NCBI GenBank assembly: GCA_016776525.1
Contig: JADHTD010000053.1
Location: 1-11,859, forward strand
DNA from: Rhodospirillales bacterium
Lineage (GTDB): Bacteria > Pseudomonadota > Alphaproteobacteria > Rhodospirillales > JADHTD01
Direction: 5' to 3'
Length of the DNA: 11,859 nucleotides
A program made the position numbers and the translations under genes. The notes below the pieces were generated by a model. The model saw only the letters and a list, made by a program, of their open reading frames with translations, searched no databases and was not told where the DNA came from. This document shows positions 1 to 6,776 of this stretch, in pieces (the stretch's first letter is position 1; each line of letters starts with the position of its first letter).

Positions 1-1
1 A

Positions 2-289
2 TCCGAAGCGGCAATCCGCGAAGTCCGCGAGGAAACCGGCCTGGAGGTATTAATCCTCGGGCTTATCGATGTCGTCGATTCCATCGACCGGGATGACAGC
101 GGCGGTGTGCGTTACCATTACACCCTGGTTGACCTGTTGGCCGCCTGGCGGTCCGGCGAGGCCGTCGCCGGCGATGATGCGGTAGATGCCGCCTGGTTCC
201 ATCTGGAAGACCTGGACAGCCTGGACCTTTGGGAGGAAACGCACCGCATCATCCGGCTGTCCAAAGATATGATGGATGCCCTGGGCTAG
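2..289 (+). CDS. Nudix hydrolase, C-terminal part (5' end outside window)
   Basis: The frame is open from the window edge and gives 95 residues before a TAG stop. The second half of a Nudix box is visible near the start as REVREETGL, which matches the REUxEExGU core that binds divalent metal and places the catalytic glutamates. The first glycine and glutamate of the box lie outside the window. The following residues, with an R-Y-H-Y strand and a W-F-H-L-E-D-L segment, fit the MutT / ADP-ribose pyrophosphatase-like branch, which hydrolyses nucleoside diphosphates linked to another moiety. The exact substrate cannot be told from this fragment. The gene converges on the DUF2927 gene with only four bases between the two stops, and no terminator hairpin is visible there. 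Confidence 0.85.
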   Translation, partial: SEAAIREVREETGLEVLILGLIDVVDSIDRDDSGGVRYHYTLVDLLAAWRSGEAVAGDDAVDAAWFHLEDLDSLDLWEETHRIIRLSKDMMDALG

Positions 290-293
290 CGCC

Positions 294-1049
294 TTAGCGT
301 TTCGGCAGGGCCCGGTCCAGGTCGGCAATGATGCCGCGGGCCACCTGCAAGGCCTGTTTGTGCGGCAATCCCGGTTTCAGGCGGGGATGGTACAGCGTCT
401 TCAACAAGATGACGTCGGCCCGCGACGGTTTGAGCAACTTGTCCTTGTCGCTAAAGAGGCTGGGCCGGAAGGCATTGCTGTCATTCGGCAATCCTAACGT
501 CTGGGTTAATTCCTCTAAAATACAATGCTTTATACCACCATCCTTACGCTCTATATTAACTACAACGACACCCAGAATGATGCGGCTCGGCGGTTTTTTG
601 AAGGCCAGGAAATAGCAGCCGCCGGTACGTGAAAGTTTCTCCAGCAAGGTCTTGCTGACCCCCTTGACCCGGACCTTGGTCATTTCCCGGCGGGGAACGA
701 AAAACATATACAGGTTGGGTTTTTTCTCACCCGGCTCAAGGACCCGGATATCGAGGCCGGACAGCACCGACAGCATGCGGGCATTATGCACAACCGTCTT
801 ACGGAATTCCGGCGTCACCTTTTCCTTAAGCGCGATGCGCACCGGCCCCTGCCATTTGGCGACAACGGTGTTTTTCAATTTCGGATCGAATTCCGACCCG
901 AAAACGATGTCGTTGAAAAAATCGAGGTAACGCTCGACTCCATCCGTTTGCGCCGGGACCGGAGCGGCCGGCACAACGGCCAGACACAGAGCAAAGACGA
1001 CGCCGAGACAAGGCATCAGAAGTCGGTTATGGTTTGTTTTCTTGATCAT
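294..1049 (-). CDS. Secreted DUF2927 family protein with a degenerate metzincin-like motif
   Basis: A 251-residue protein. Residues 1 to about 34 form a signal peptide: a basic start (K3, K4, R9), a hydrophobic core and an A-P-V-P-A-Q exit, so it is probably periplasmic or exported. There is no lipobox at C14. The rest resembles DUF2927, a family of unknown function common in Alphaproteobacteria. Its hallmark is the C-I-L-E-E-L-T-Q-T-L-G-L-P-N-D stretch at residues 176-190, followed by R-P-S-L-F-S and L-Y-H-P-R-L-K-P-G. The hallmark lines up with the zinc-protease pattern HExxHxxGxxH, but the three histidines are replaced by E179, Q183 and N189 while E180 and G186 are kept. The start is the first Met before the signal peptide; only a weak GGGA lies upstream. 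The gene is divergent from the ACT-domain gene across 58 bp. The biological role is unknown. Confidence 0.8.
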   Translation of the reverse strand: MIKKTNHNRLLMPCLGVVFALCLAVVPAAPVPAQTDGVERYLDFFNDIVFGSEFDPKLKNTVVAKWQGPVRIALKEKVTPEFRKTVVHNARMLSVLSGLDIRVLEPGEKKPNLYMFFVPRREMTKVRVKGVSKTLLEKLSRTGGCYFLAFKKPPSRIILGVVVVNIERKDGGIKHCILEELTQTLGLPNDSNAFRPSLFSDKDKLLKPSRADVILLKTLYHPRLKPGLPHKQALQVARGIIADLDRALPKR

Positions 1050-1107
1050 GCTGGAATAATCCCAATAATCGCACGTCTCCTTATCACCGAATATAGATTA
1101 TATTGCC

Positions 1108-1635
1108 ATGACAACCGTCTTCATTTCCATTTCTTGTGCCGACCGGGTCGGCCTCGTCTCTGAAATCACCAGTCATCTGTTCGATTTAGGCCTCAACCTG
1201 GGCGATACGACCTTCGCCGTTCTCGGCGGCGGCGCCGAATTCTCGACCATTTGTGAACTGACCGAAGACACCACCCTGGATTCGGTTCGCACCGAATTGA
1301 CCACCATGGCGGTGCTGAGGGATGCCGAAATCACTGTGATGCCGTTCGACCTCGACTTTGTTCATGCCCCCAGCGCCCGCATTACCCACCGCATCTCCGT
1401 CACCGGCGGTGACCGGCCCGGCCTGATCGCCCGCCTGAGCGAGGTTTTTGTGCAATTCAAGGCCAACATCGTGCGCCTCAATTCGCAGATCATTCCGGAA
1501 GCCGATGATTATCATTACAGCATCAACATTTCGGTCTCGATTCCGGAAGAAACCGAGCAATCCTGCCTGGCCACCGTCTTCAACACGGCAGGCGAAATGG
1601 GATTGAGATGCTCCTGGCGCGCCGTTAACGGCTGA
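1108..1635 (+). CDS. Double ACT-domain protein, GcvR-like regulator
   Basis: A 175-residue protein made almost entirely of two ACT domains, at about residues 3-79 and 93-172. Each begins with a beta strand followed by the ligand-loop motif: A-D-R-V-G-L-V at 11-17 and G-D-R-P-G-L-I-A at 101-108. This layout and length match the glycine cleavage repressor GcvR and related amino-acid-sensing ACT proteins, which bind small ligands and act through protein partners, not by binding DNA. No catalytic domain is attached. The ATG at 1108 must be the start because the first ACT strand begins at residue 3 and the next methionine is far inside. No Shine-Dalgarno sequence lies in the 20 bases upstream, which are AT-rich. 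No gcv genes are in the window, so the regulatory target is not known; a generic ACT sensor is the alternative. Confidence 0.75.
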   Translation: MTTVFISISCADRVGLVSEITSHLFDLGLNLGDTTFAVLGGGAEFSTICELTEDTTLDSVRTELTTMAVLRDAEITVMPFDLDFVHAPSARITHRISVTGGDRPGLIARLSEVFVQFKANIVRLNSQIIPEADDYHYSINISVSIPEETEQSCLATVFNTAGEMGLRCSWRAVNG

Positions 1636-1657
1636 CCCCCAGCCTTCCATAGACCCT

Positions 1658-3889
1658 TCAGGCGACGTCTTTGAAACTCTGCTTGAGAAAAGCTGTCGCC
1701 TCTTCGGCCGGCAGCGGCGGGCTGAAGTAATACCCCTGAATCTCATCACACCGGTATTCGCGCAGGATGGTGAGTTGTTCTTCGGTTTCAACGCCCTCGG
1801 CAACGATTTTCCGGTTCAGGGTCTGGCCCATATTGATGATGGTTTTGATGATCTCCGCATCGTCGGGATTGGTGGCGATATCGGAGACGAACGAGCGGTC
1901 GATCTTGATGGTGTCGATGGGAAAACGCTTGATGTAACTGAGCGACGAATAACCGGTCCCAAAGTCATCCATGGATACCTGGATTCCCATGGCGCTGATT
2001 TCCTCAAGCGCTTCCACGGCCCGCGTTGCATCGGACATCAGCATGCTTTCGGTGATTTCCACCTCGAGGCCTTCCGGCCCGATGCCGGCTTCGTTGAGGA
2101 CCTTGTCGAAAAGCGGCACGAAATCGTCTTCCCGTAACTGCCGGGCCGACAAATTGACGGCCACTGAAATCGGCGGCAGGCCTTCGTCGAGCCAGGCCTT
2201 GTGCTGCATGCAGGCGGTCCTCAGCGCCCATTCACCGACTTCGACCAGCAAGCCGGTTTCTTCCAGGATCGGGATGAACCTGACCGGCGAGACCATGCCC
2301 AGTTCCGGGCTGTTCCAGCGCATGAGGGCTTCAACGCCGGTCACTTCTTCGGTCATGGTCTTCAGCTTCGGTTGGTAGAAAAGCGAAAATTCGCCGTTCT
2401 CCAGGGCTTTGCTCAGGCCGTTTTTGAGAACCATCCTTTCCTTGACCTGTTCGTTGAGGTCGGCGGTATAGAAATTATAGTTGGCTTTGCCCTGCTCCTT
2501 GGCCCGGTACATGGCGGCGTCCGCATTCTTGATCAGTTCGTTGGGGTCGGTCGCATCGTCCGGGAAAACGGTGATGCCGATACTGCCGGAAATGAAAGAC
2601 TCATGGCCTTGCAGTTGAAACGGCTTGGACAGGGCGTCGAGCACGCGCTGGGCCACCAGCGGTGCATCCCGGGGGTCGGCCAGATTGGGCATGATGATAG
2701 TGAATTCGTCGCCGCCCAGGCGGGCCACCGTGTCACCGTCGCGAATGCATTTCTGCAAGCGGCCGGCGGCTTCCATCAGCAGTTGGTCGCCAACGTTATG
2801 CCCCAGGGTGTCGTTGACCAGCTTGAAACCGTCGAGATCGATGAACATCAGGCCCAGGTTGGTTTCCGAGCGCCGCATCGCCGGCAGGGACTGGGCCAGC
2901 CGGTCCATGAACAGGGTCCGGTTGGGCAGCCCGGTCAGGGCGTCGTAATTGGCCTGAAAGCGGATATGCTCCTCATCCTGCTTGCGCTTGGTGACGTCGC
3001 TGATGACGACGGCATATTCCTGAACATTACCGCTTTCGTCAGCAATGGCGGAAATCGACAATCGTTCGGCATATTCATCGCCGTTTTTCCGTTTGTTCCA
3101 GAACTCCCCCTGCCACCGGTCCTTCTTGTCGAGGGCCTGCCAGATTTCGCCGGACAGTTCTTCATTTTCTTCCAGAACCTTTTGGAAGTGGGGTTTTTTG
3201 CCGATGATATCCTTGGCCCGATAGCCGGTGATTTCGGTAAAGGCCGGGTTGATCGAGAAAACCTTCATATCCCGGTCAAAGATCATCACCCCTTCGTTGA
3301 AATTTTCGATGATCTTTCCGGCCAGCAGGAGTTCCTGTTCCGCTTTGCGCCGGACCCTGATTTCCCGAGTCAGTTCTTCGGTCCGTTGGTCGACGCGGTC
3401 CTCCAGTTCGCTGTGGATTACCAGCAGATCTTCGAAGGTTTTAACCCGGTCGGTAATATCCCGGGCGCGGATAATGACGGTTTTGTCGTCCGGCTCGCCA
3501 TAGGGAATGGCCAGGATTTCAACATCGATGGTTTTCCCCCGGCTGCGTTTCAGTTTCAGGGGGAAAAGATCGCTATCGGCGCTGCCGTCCCGGCCATCCA
3601 ACAGGCCGCCGGCAATGCCCAGGTAATCGGCGTGGATAAAATCGGCAAAGGGGCGGCCCATCAGGCGTTTGGCTGATTTGAGGCCGAGCATGGCCGTGCC
3701 GGCCTCGTTGATAAAAGCGATCGAACCGTCCGTACAGATACAAACCAGATCCGGAGACGTTCCGATCAGCTTGACCGCCCAGCCGTCTTCCATGGCAAAA
3801 AGCGGCTCGTTTTTTTGCTGGTTATCTTTTTGTGGAAGCGATTGCTTCTTGTTCATTGCGCGCTTGGCCATGGCGCGATTACCCCACAT
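1658..3889 (-). CDS. PAS-PAS-GGDEF-EAL c-di-GMP cyclase/phosphodiesterase
   Basis: A 743-residue cytoplasmic signalling protein with no membrane segments. In order: PAS at about 37-148, a charged coiled coil at about 150-190, a second PAS at about 190-302, GGDEF at about 310-475 and EAL at about 485-740. The diguanylate cyclase motif is exactly GGDEF (392-396), with an RxxD inhibitory site (R383, D386) five residues before it, so product inhibition is expected. The phosphodiesterase motif is E520-A-L, and the other expected active-site residues are present: N579, E611, D641-D642, K662, E698 and Q718. Both activities could therefore operate, with the PAS domains likely choosing between them through a redox, ligand or partner signal. 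Met 7 (3871) and Met 12 (3856) are alternative starts; an AGGG lies just before the first ATG. The stop is 22 bases from the convergent ACT gene. It is divergent from the damaged sulfur operon. Confidence 0.95.
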   Translation of the reverse strand: MWGNRAMAKRAMNKKQSLPQKDNQQKNEPLFAMEDGWAVKLIGTSPDLVCICTDGSIAFINEAGTAMLGLKSAKRLMGRPFADFIHADYLGIAGGLLDGRDGSADSDLFPLKLKRSRGKTIDVEILAIPYGEPDDKTVIIRARDITDRVKTFEDLLVIHSELEDRVDQRTEELTREIRVRRKAEQELLLAGKIIENFNEGVMIFDRDMKVFSINPAFTEITGYRAKDIIGKKPHFQKVLEENEELSGEIWQALDKKDRWQGEFWNKRKNGDEYAERLSISAIADESGNVQEYAVVISDVTKRKQDEEHIRFQANYDALTGLPNRTLFMDRLAQSLPAMRRSETNLGLMFIDLDGFKLVNDTLGHNVGDQLLMEAAGRLQKCIRDGDTVARLGGDEFTIIMPNLADPRDAPLVAQRVLDALSKPFQLQGHESFISGSIGITVFPDDATDPNELIKNADAAMYRAKEQGKANYNFYTADLNEQVKERMVLKNGLSKALENGEFSLFYQPKLKTMTEEVTGVEALMRWNSPELGMVSPVRFIPILEETGLLVEVGEWALRTACMQHKAWLDEGLPPISVAVNLSARQLREDDFVPLFDKVLNEAGIGPEGLEVEITESMLMSDATRAVEALEEISAMGIQVSMDDFGTGYSSLSYIKRFPIDTIKIDRSFVSDIATNPDDAEIIKTIINMGQTLNRKIVAEGVETEEQLTILREYRCDEIQGYYFSPPLPAEEATAFLKQSFKDVA

Positions 3890-4190
3890 TTGCCCTAATA
3901 AAACTTTAAGCGGGCGTCAAAACCCATCATATCCGATTGGAATCCAAAAAGGAATTGGCGATACGGCCATTCCTTCGCAGTCCTTAAATCCCTGTTTAAA
4001 CCGAAAAGCCGGTTACAGCGGTGACCGTCGTCACACCGGGTTTCACAACCCCCAAGGTGTGTAATTTTAGAATTCATACGATTCCAGCATGTCCATACTA
4101 CAAATTATTTATGGAAAAAATGGATAGAAATGGCTCAGGCTTTAAGACTATAAAATTCACCCCAACACCATGCAGGAAGATAATAAACGA
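3890..4190. other. Divergent intergenic region, no gene seen
   Basis: This 301-bp stretch separates the GGDEF-EAL gene (leftward) from the DsrE remnant (rightward) and is more AT-rich than the flanking genes. No open frame in it looks coding. It must hold promoters for both sides. A TTGACG at 3915-3920 on the minus strand is a possible -35 for the GGDEF-EAL gene, and a TATAAA at 4149-4154 is a possible -10 for the rightward operon, but neither has a good partner element. Two short palindromes are visible: TTGGA-A-TCCAA at 3937-3947, and a CRP/FNR-type one at 4020-4035 listed separately. Confidence 0.6.
4020..4035. promoter_or_regulatory. CRP/FNR-family-like palindrome
   Basis: GGTGA and TCACA are separated by six bases, which is one mismatch from the CRP consensus TGTGA-N6-TCACA; the inner GTGAC/GTCAC arms are perfectly symmetric. 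It lies 131 bp from the GGDEF-EAL start and 156 bp from the DsrE start, a plausible operator position for either. This is a resemblance only: short palindromes occur by chance, and the CRP-family regulators of this organism are not in view. Confidence 0.3.
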
Positions 4191-4355
4191 ATGTCAAATC
4201 CACCGCTTTACGTGCTGTTGTGTTCCAGCGATCACGAAAAAATTCAAATGGCCGCCATGATGGCGTCCGTTGCCGCCGTTTTCGAACGCCCGGTCAGCGT
4301 TTTCGTCAGCATGGGCGCCATCCTGCCCTTTGAGAAAGGCCTGACACCGGATCAG
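4191..4355 (+). pseudogene. DsrE-like protein, N-terminal remnant
   Basis: The first 55 codons read as a well-formed start of a DsrE/DsrF-like (predicted peroxiredoxin, COG2044-type) protein: a hydrophobic Y-V-L-L-C-S strand, the helix segment H-E-K-I-Q-M-A-A-M, then V-S-V-F-V-S-M and a F-E-K-G-L segment. Such proteins are normally about 150 residues, small cytoplasmic proteins linked to sulfur relay. Here the homology stops after about residue 55, and the frame runs on as an arginine- and serine-rich nonsense tail to a stop at 4650-4652. The ATG at 4191 is preceded by AGGAAG with a spacing of 11; an in-frame ATG at 4170 would include that ribosome site in the coding region and is less likely. 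The missing part, the front of the next gene and the frame change together point to a deletion. Family assignment is from the pattern seen, without a database search. Confidence 0.7.
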
Positions 4356-4714
4356 GCCTCGGCGACGGCGGCTGGGTGCCGACCGACCGGGACAAATTGC
4401 TGCGGGAGGGCTCCACCGACGTCTTCGTCTGTGGCGACACCACCAACATTCCCATCTCCAAAGCCGGATCAACGGCGCACTTCGAGGCCGACACCATCAT
4501 CGACAACCTGGTCTCTCTGTTGTCCGAAGGCCGCTGGGCCCGGAATTATGACGGCAAGGTCTTCTGTTTCGTCGAAACCGGCCTGTCGACCGGCACCTAC
4601 GTCTGGTTCGACTATAAGACGCCGCCCAACCCGGGTCCGCCGTCGCAGATGATCCATTGGTTCAAACTGGCCTACAACCGCCTCTACTGGTTGTCGGCCA
4701 AGGGCCTCTTGTAA
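4346..4714 (+). pseudogene. Sulfide:quinone oxidoreductase-like flavoprotein, C-terminal remnant
   Basis: About 122 codons in the frame one base back from the DsrE fragment read as the end of an SQR-type NAD(P)/FAD-dependent oxidoreductase. Seen in order are L-G-D-G-G-W-V-P-T-D, then V-F-V-C-G-D-T-T-N-I-P, which holds the second FAD-binding GD motif, then S-K-A-G-S-T-A-H-F-E-A, a Y-D-G-K-V-F-C-F-V-E-T-G strand, and the membrane-associating tail W-F-K-L-A-Y-N-R-L-Y-W-L-S. SQRs are about 400 residues and oxidise sulfide while reducing quinone. The N-terminal GxGxxG FAD fold and most of the body are absent. The frame is open back to 4334, but the family match begins near 4346-4355. A GTG at 4376 could start a 112-residue product, with no ribosome site of note. 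The remnant is followed after 13 bases by the DUF1641 gene. It has no internal stops, so the damage looks recent or is an assembly artefact. Confidence 0.75.
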
Positions 4715-4727
4715 GGGGAGAACGGAC

Positions 4728-5255
4728 ATGTCAGACACTCCCCTTGCCAACGACACCGAGGCCGGCGTCATCCGGCTGGCGACGGCGGCCCAGGAAGCGC
4801 TCACCGACAGCATGGTCGAGAGGCTCAGCATCGCCGGCGCCAATACCCTGGAAGTGGTCGATCGGCTCAATGATGAAGACACCCGGGACGCCGTGCTCAA
4901 GATTATTTACCGGGTGACCGAGCTCAACCGTAGCGGCGGGCTGGATACCGTATTCGACCTGCTGACGCTCATCCACGGGGCCCGTGAAGCGATGACCGAC
5001 AACATGCTTGAAAGGCTGTTCATCTTTATCGAGCACATGGTCAACAACCTGGCCACGGAAGACGTCGCCGACATGGTGCACATCATGCAATCGGCTATGA
5101 AACACGCCGCCAGTGAATCGGAGAATACCAAAACCGGCGGCCTGTTGACGACGCTAGGCATGCTAAGCAAACCGCAATCGCAGCAAGCCCTGCAATTCCT
5201 GCTGACCTTCGCCTGCGACATGCGCGCCCAGGCGATCGACAAATCGAAAGAATAA
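4728..5255 (+). CDS. DUF1641 family protein
   Basis: A 175-residue, acidic, largely helical cytoplasmic protein with no signal peptide or membrane anchor. It matches the DUF1641 (COG2427, YjgD-type) pattern: an internal repeat in which A-L-T-D-S-M-V-E-R-L (near 25) is echoed by A-M-T-D-N-M-L-E-R-L (near 87), and a G-G-L-L-T-T-L-G-M-L-S-K-P near residue 140 followed by a final helix ending in a lysine-rich tail. DUF1641 genes are known beside SQR-type oxidoreductases and formate dehydrogenases; a structural or accessory role is inferred and no reaction is known. The start at 4728 has AAGGGGAG upstream. The gene itself is intact and is the last of the damaged DsrE-SQR operon, with an intrinsic terminator about 30 bases after its stop. 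Confidence 0.8.
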   Translation: MSDTPLANDTEAGVIRLATAAQEALTDSMVERLSIAGANTLEVVDRLNDEDTRDAVLKIIYRVTELNRSGGLDTVFDLLTLIHGAREAMTDNMLERLFIFIEHMVNNLATEDVADMVHIMQSAMKHAASESENTKTGGLLTTLGMLSKPQSQQALQFLLTFACDMRAQAIDKSKE

Positions 5256-5287
5256 AAGAAAGATAAACCGAGAAGAACATCCTCAAG

Positions 5288-5320
5288 CCGTGCCGGGCCT
5301 CCCCCCGGCGCGGTTTTTCT
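5288..5320 (+). terminator. Rho-independent terminator
   Basis: A ten-base-pair stem, CCGTGCCGGG (5288-5297) with CCCGGCGCGG (5304-5313), contains a single G-U pair, has a six-base loop and is followed directly by TTTTTCTTT. It lies 32 bases after the DUF1641 stop and should isolate that operon from phoR. Confidence 0.9.
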
Positions 5321-5414
5321 TTGGTTTGAGTAAGCGCCCGGGCATTTCCAGCTTGAAGAAGCGGCGGATGTTGTTTAACTGCGTCATGCTTGGACAGAGG
5401 GCCGAACCGAACGC

Positions 5415-6668
5415 ATGACAAACCTGACCGCCCGCAGACTGGCCGGGGTCGCCGCCGTTATCATACCGGCCGCCGCCGTCATGGCGTTGTTCATCGCCCT
5501 GGGCCTGCTCGAACCGGTGCCGGCGGTCATCATCGGCATGACCGTGCTGGCCGCCAGCATCTGGGTGTCCTTCCGCCTGACACCCCGCAGCCCCCATGAA
5601 TTCGTGCCGCCGGAAGACAGCATCGACACCCTGGTCGCCGCCACCATTCTTGATTCCCTGCCCGACCCGATTCTGCTGTTGTCGGAGGACCGGATCGTGC
5701 TGAGCGCCAACGGCGCCGCCCAGAATCTCTTGGGTACTTCGATCCGTGATCGAGACCTGTCCCTGTCGCTGCGCCACCCGGAGGCGCTGGAAGCCGTCAA
5801 CTGCGTGCTCAGGGGCGAACCCTGTCCAGAAGCAACCATCACCTTCCCGGTACCGGTGGAACGAATTTTCGAAATTCATGCCGCCCCCCTGCCCTTGCTG
5901 GCCAGGGGTTCCGCCCATGCCGTCCTGGTGTTGCACAACATCACCGCCATCAAGGCGGCTGAAGACATGCGCGCCAATTTTGTCGCCAATGTCAGCCACG
6001 AACTGCGGTCGCCGTTGTCCTCACTGGTTGGTTTCATTGAAACCCTGAAGGGGGCTGCCAAGGATGATCCGGCAGCGCGCGAACGCTTTCTCGACATCAT
6101 GGATGGCGAGGCAAACCGCATGGCGCGCCTGATCGGCGACTTGTTGTCGTTGTCCAAGGTCGAGGCAAACGAACATATCCAGCCTGACGAGTCCGTTGAA
6201 CTCAGCCAGCTGTTGAGGGAAACCACCGATACCCTTTCGAAACGGGCGCAAGAGAAGGACACCGAGATACACATCGACTGCCCGCAAGGCCTGGCGCCGA
6301 TCACCGGCAGCCGCGATGAACTGACCGAGGTTTTTCACAACCTGATCGATAATGCCATCAAGTACGGCAAGGAGGGAGGCCGGGTCGGCATTAGCGTCAC
6401 CGCCGTCGAGCGTATACCTGAAACCGGCAACCCCGGCCTTGCCGTCGCCATCAGTGATTCCGGGGACGGCATCCCGCTGGAACATATCCCGCGCCTGACC
6501 GAACGATTTTACCGCATCGACAAAGGCCGCTCGCGCTCCATGGGCGGTACCGGCTTAGGTCTCGCCATCGTCAAACATATCGTCAACCGCCATCGGGGGC
6601 GGCTGATCATAGACAGCACCCTCGGCGCCGGCAGCACCTTTACCGTCTTCCTGCCGGTTGAGGTTTGA
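5415..6668 (+). CDS. phoR: Phosphate regulon sensor histidine kinase PhoR
   Basis: A 417-residue membrane histidine kinase. Two adjacent hydrophobic helices (about 10-33 and 36-54) have only a short turn between them, so there is no periplasmic sensor domain, as usual for PhoR, which senses through PstSCAB and PhoU. A PAS domain follows (about 72-180), then the HisKA domain with the H-box V-S-H-E-L-R-S-P-L (phosphoacceptor H195), and the ATPase domain with the N-box (N309, N313), the G1 motif D-S-G-D-G-I (348-353), the F-box E-R-F-Y-R-I-D and the G2 motif G-G-T-G-L-G-L (377-383). All catalytic motifs are intact. It should phosphorylate PhoB when phosphate is scarce. The ATG at 5415 has a GAGGG about 12 bases upstream. 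No Pho box is seen before this gene. Its TGA stop sits inside a hairpin. The pst operon downstream supports the name. Confidence 0.93.
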   Translation: MTNLTARRLAGVAAVIIPAAAVMALFIALGLLEPVPAVIIGMTVLAASIWVSFRLTPRSPHEFVPPEDSIDTLVAATILDSLPDPILLLSEDRIVLSANGAAQNLLGTSIRDRDLSLSLRHPEALEAVNCVLRGEPCPEATITFPVPVERIFEIHAAPLPLLARGSAHAVLVLHNITAIKAAEDMRANFVANVSHELRSPLSSLVGFIETLKGAAKDDPAARERFLDIMDGEANRMARLIGDLLSLSKVEANEHIQPDESVELSQLLRETTDTLSKRAQEKDTEIHIDCPQGLAPITGSRDELTEVFHNLIDNAIKYGKEGGRVGISVTAVERIPETGNPGLAVAISDSGDGIPLEHIPRLTERFYRIDKGRSRSMGGTGLGLAIVKHIVNRHRGRLIIDSTLGAGSTFTVFLPVEV

Positions 6669-6686
6669 GGGATTTTTTTCCCTCAA
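6665..6686 (+). other. Hairpin over the phoR stop codon, T-rich loop
   Basis: TTGAGGGA (6665-6672) pairs perfectly with TCCCTCAA (6679-6686) around a loop of six T residues, and the phoR TGA (6666-6668) lies in the left arm. There is no U-tract after the stem, so it does not look like a standard terminator. It may act as a 3' stability element or a weak, Rho-assisted end. Confidence 0.5.
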
Positions 6687-6688
6687 GC

Positions 6689-6711
6689 GCCGGGCGGGCT
6701 ACGCCCTTGGC
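6689..6711 (+). other. GC-rich hairpin downstream of phoR
   Basis: GCC-GGGCG (6689-6696) pairs with CGCCC (6702-6706) and, across a TT bulge, GGC (6709-6711), with loop GGCTA. It stands directly behind the hairpin at the phoR stop. No run of T follows, so termination is uncertain; an mRNA end or processing element between phoR and the pst operon is the likely role. Confidence 0.4.
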
Positions 6712-6776
6712 TCACGAAACGGTTCGCGGCCCGCAGTCGCGGCCTAGTTTGCATTTCGCTTATTCCAGGTGCGGTT

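Noticed and set aside
2201..3676. 491-codon open frame on the + strand inside the GGDEF-EAL gene
   Set aside because: It is antisense to a protein with every expected motif, and its translation is rich in G, F, Q and D without any recognisable domain. It is a codon-bias shadow.
4334..4380. Programmed -1 frameshift joining the DsrE and SQR parts into one protein
   Set aside because: No slippery heptamer is seen at the junction, and large parts of both families are missing, so a deletion explains the data better than recoding.
5353..5381. TTGAAG-N17-TAACTG as a phoR promoter
   Set aside because: The spacing is right, but the -10 hexamer matches the consensus at only two of six positions.
5370..5395. 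Possible Pho box before phoR (ACTGCGTCATGC)
   Set aside because: There is a single imperfect unit with no second copy at an 11-bp spacing, unlike the clear site before pstS.
5283..5999. 238-codon open frame on the - strand over the terminator and phoR
   Set aside because: It begins within phoR, runs through the terminator stem and has a low-complexity G/Q/H/D-rich translation.
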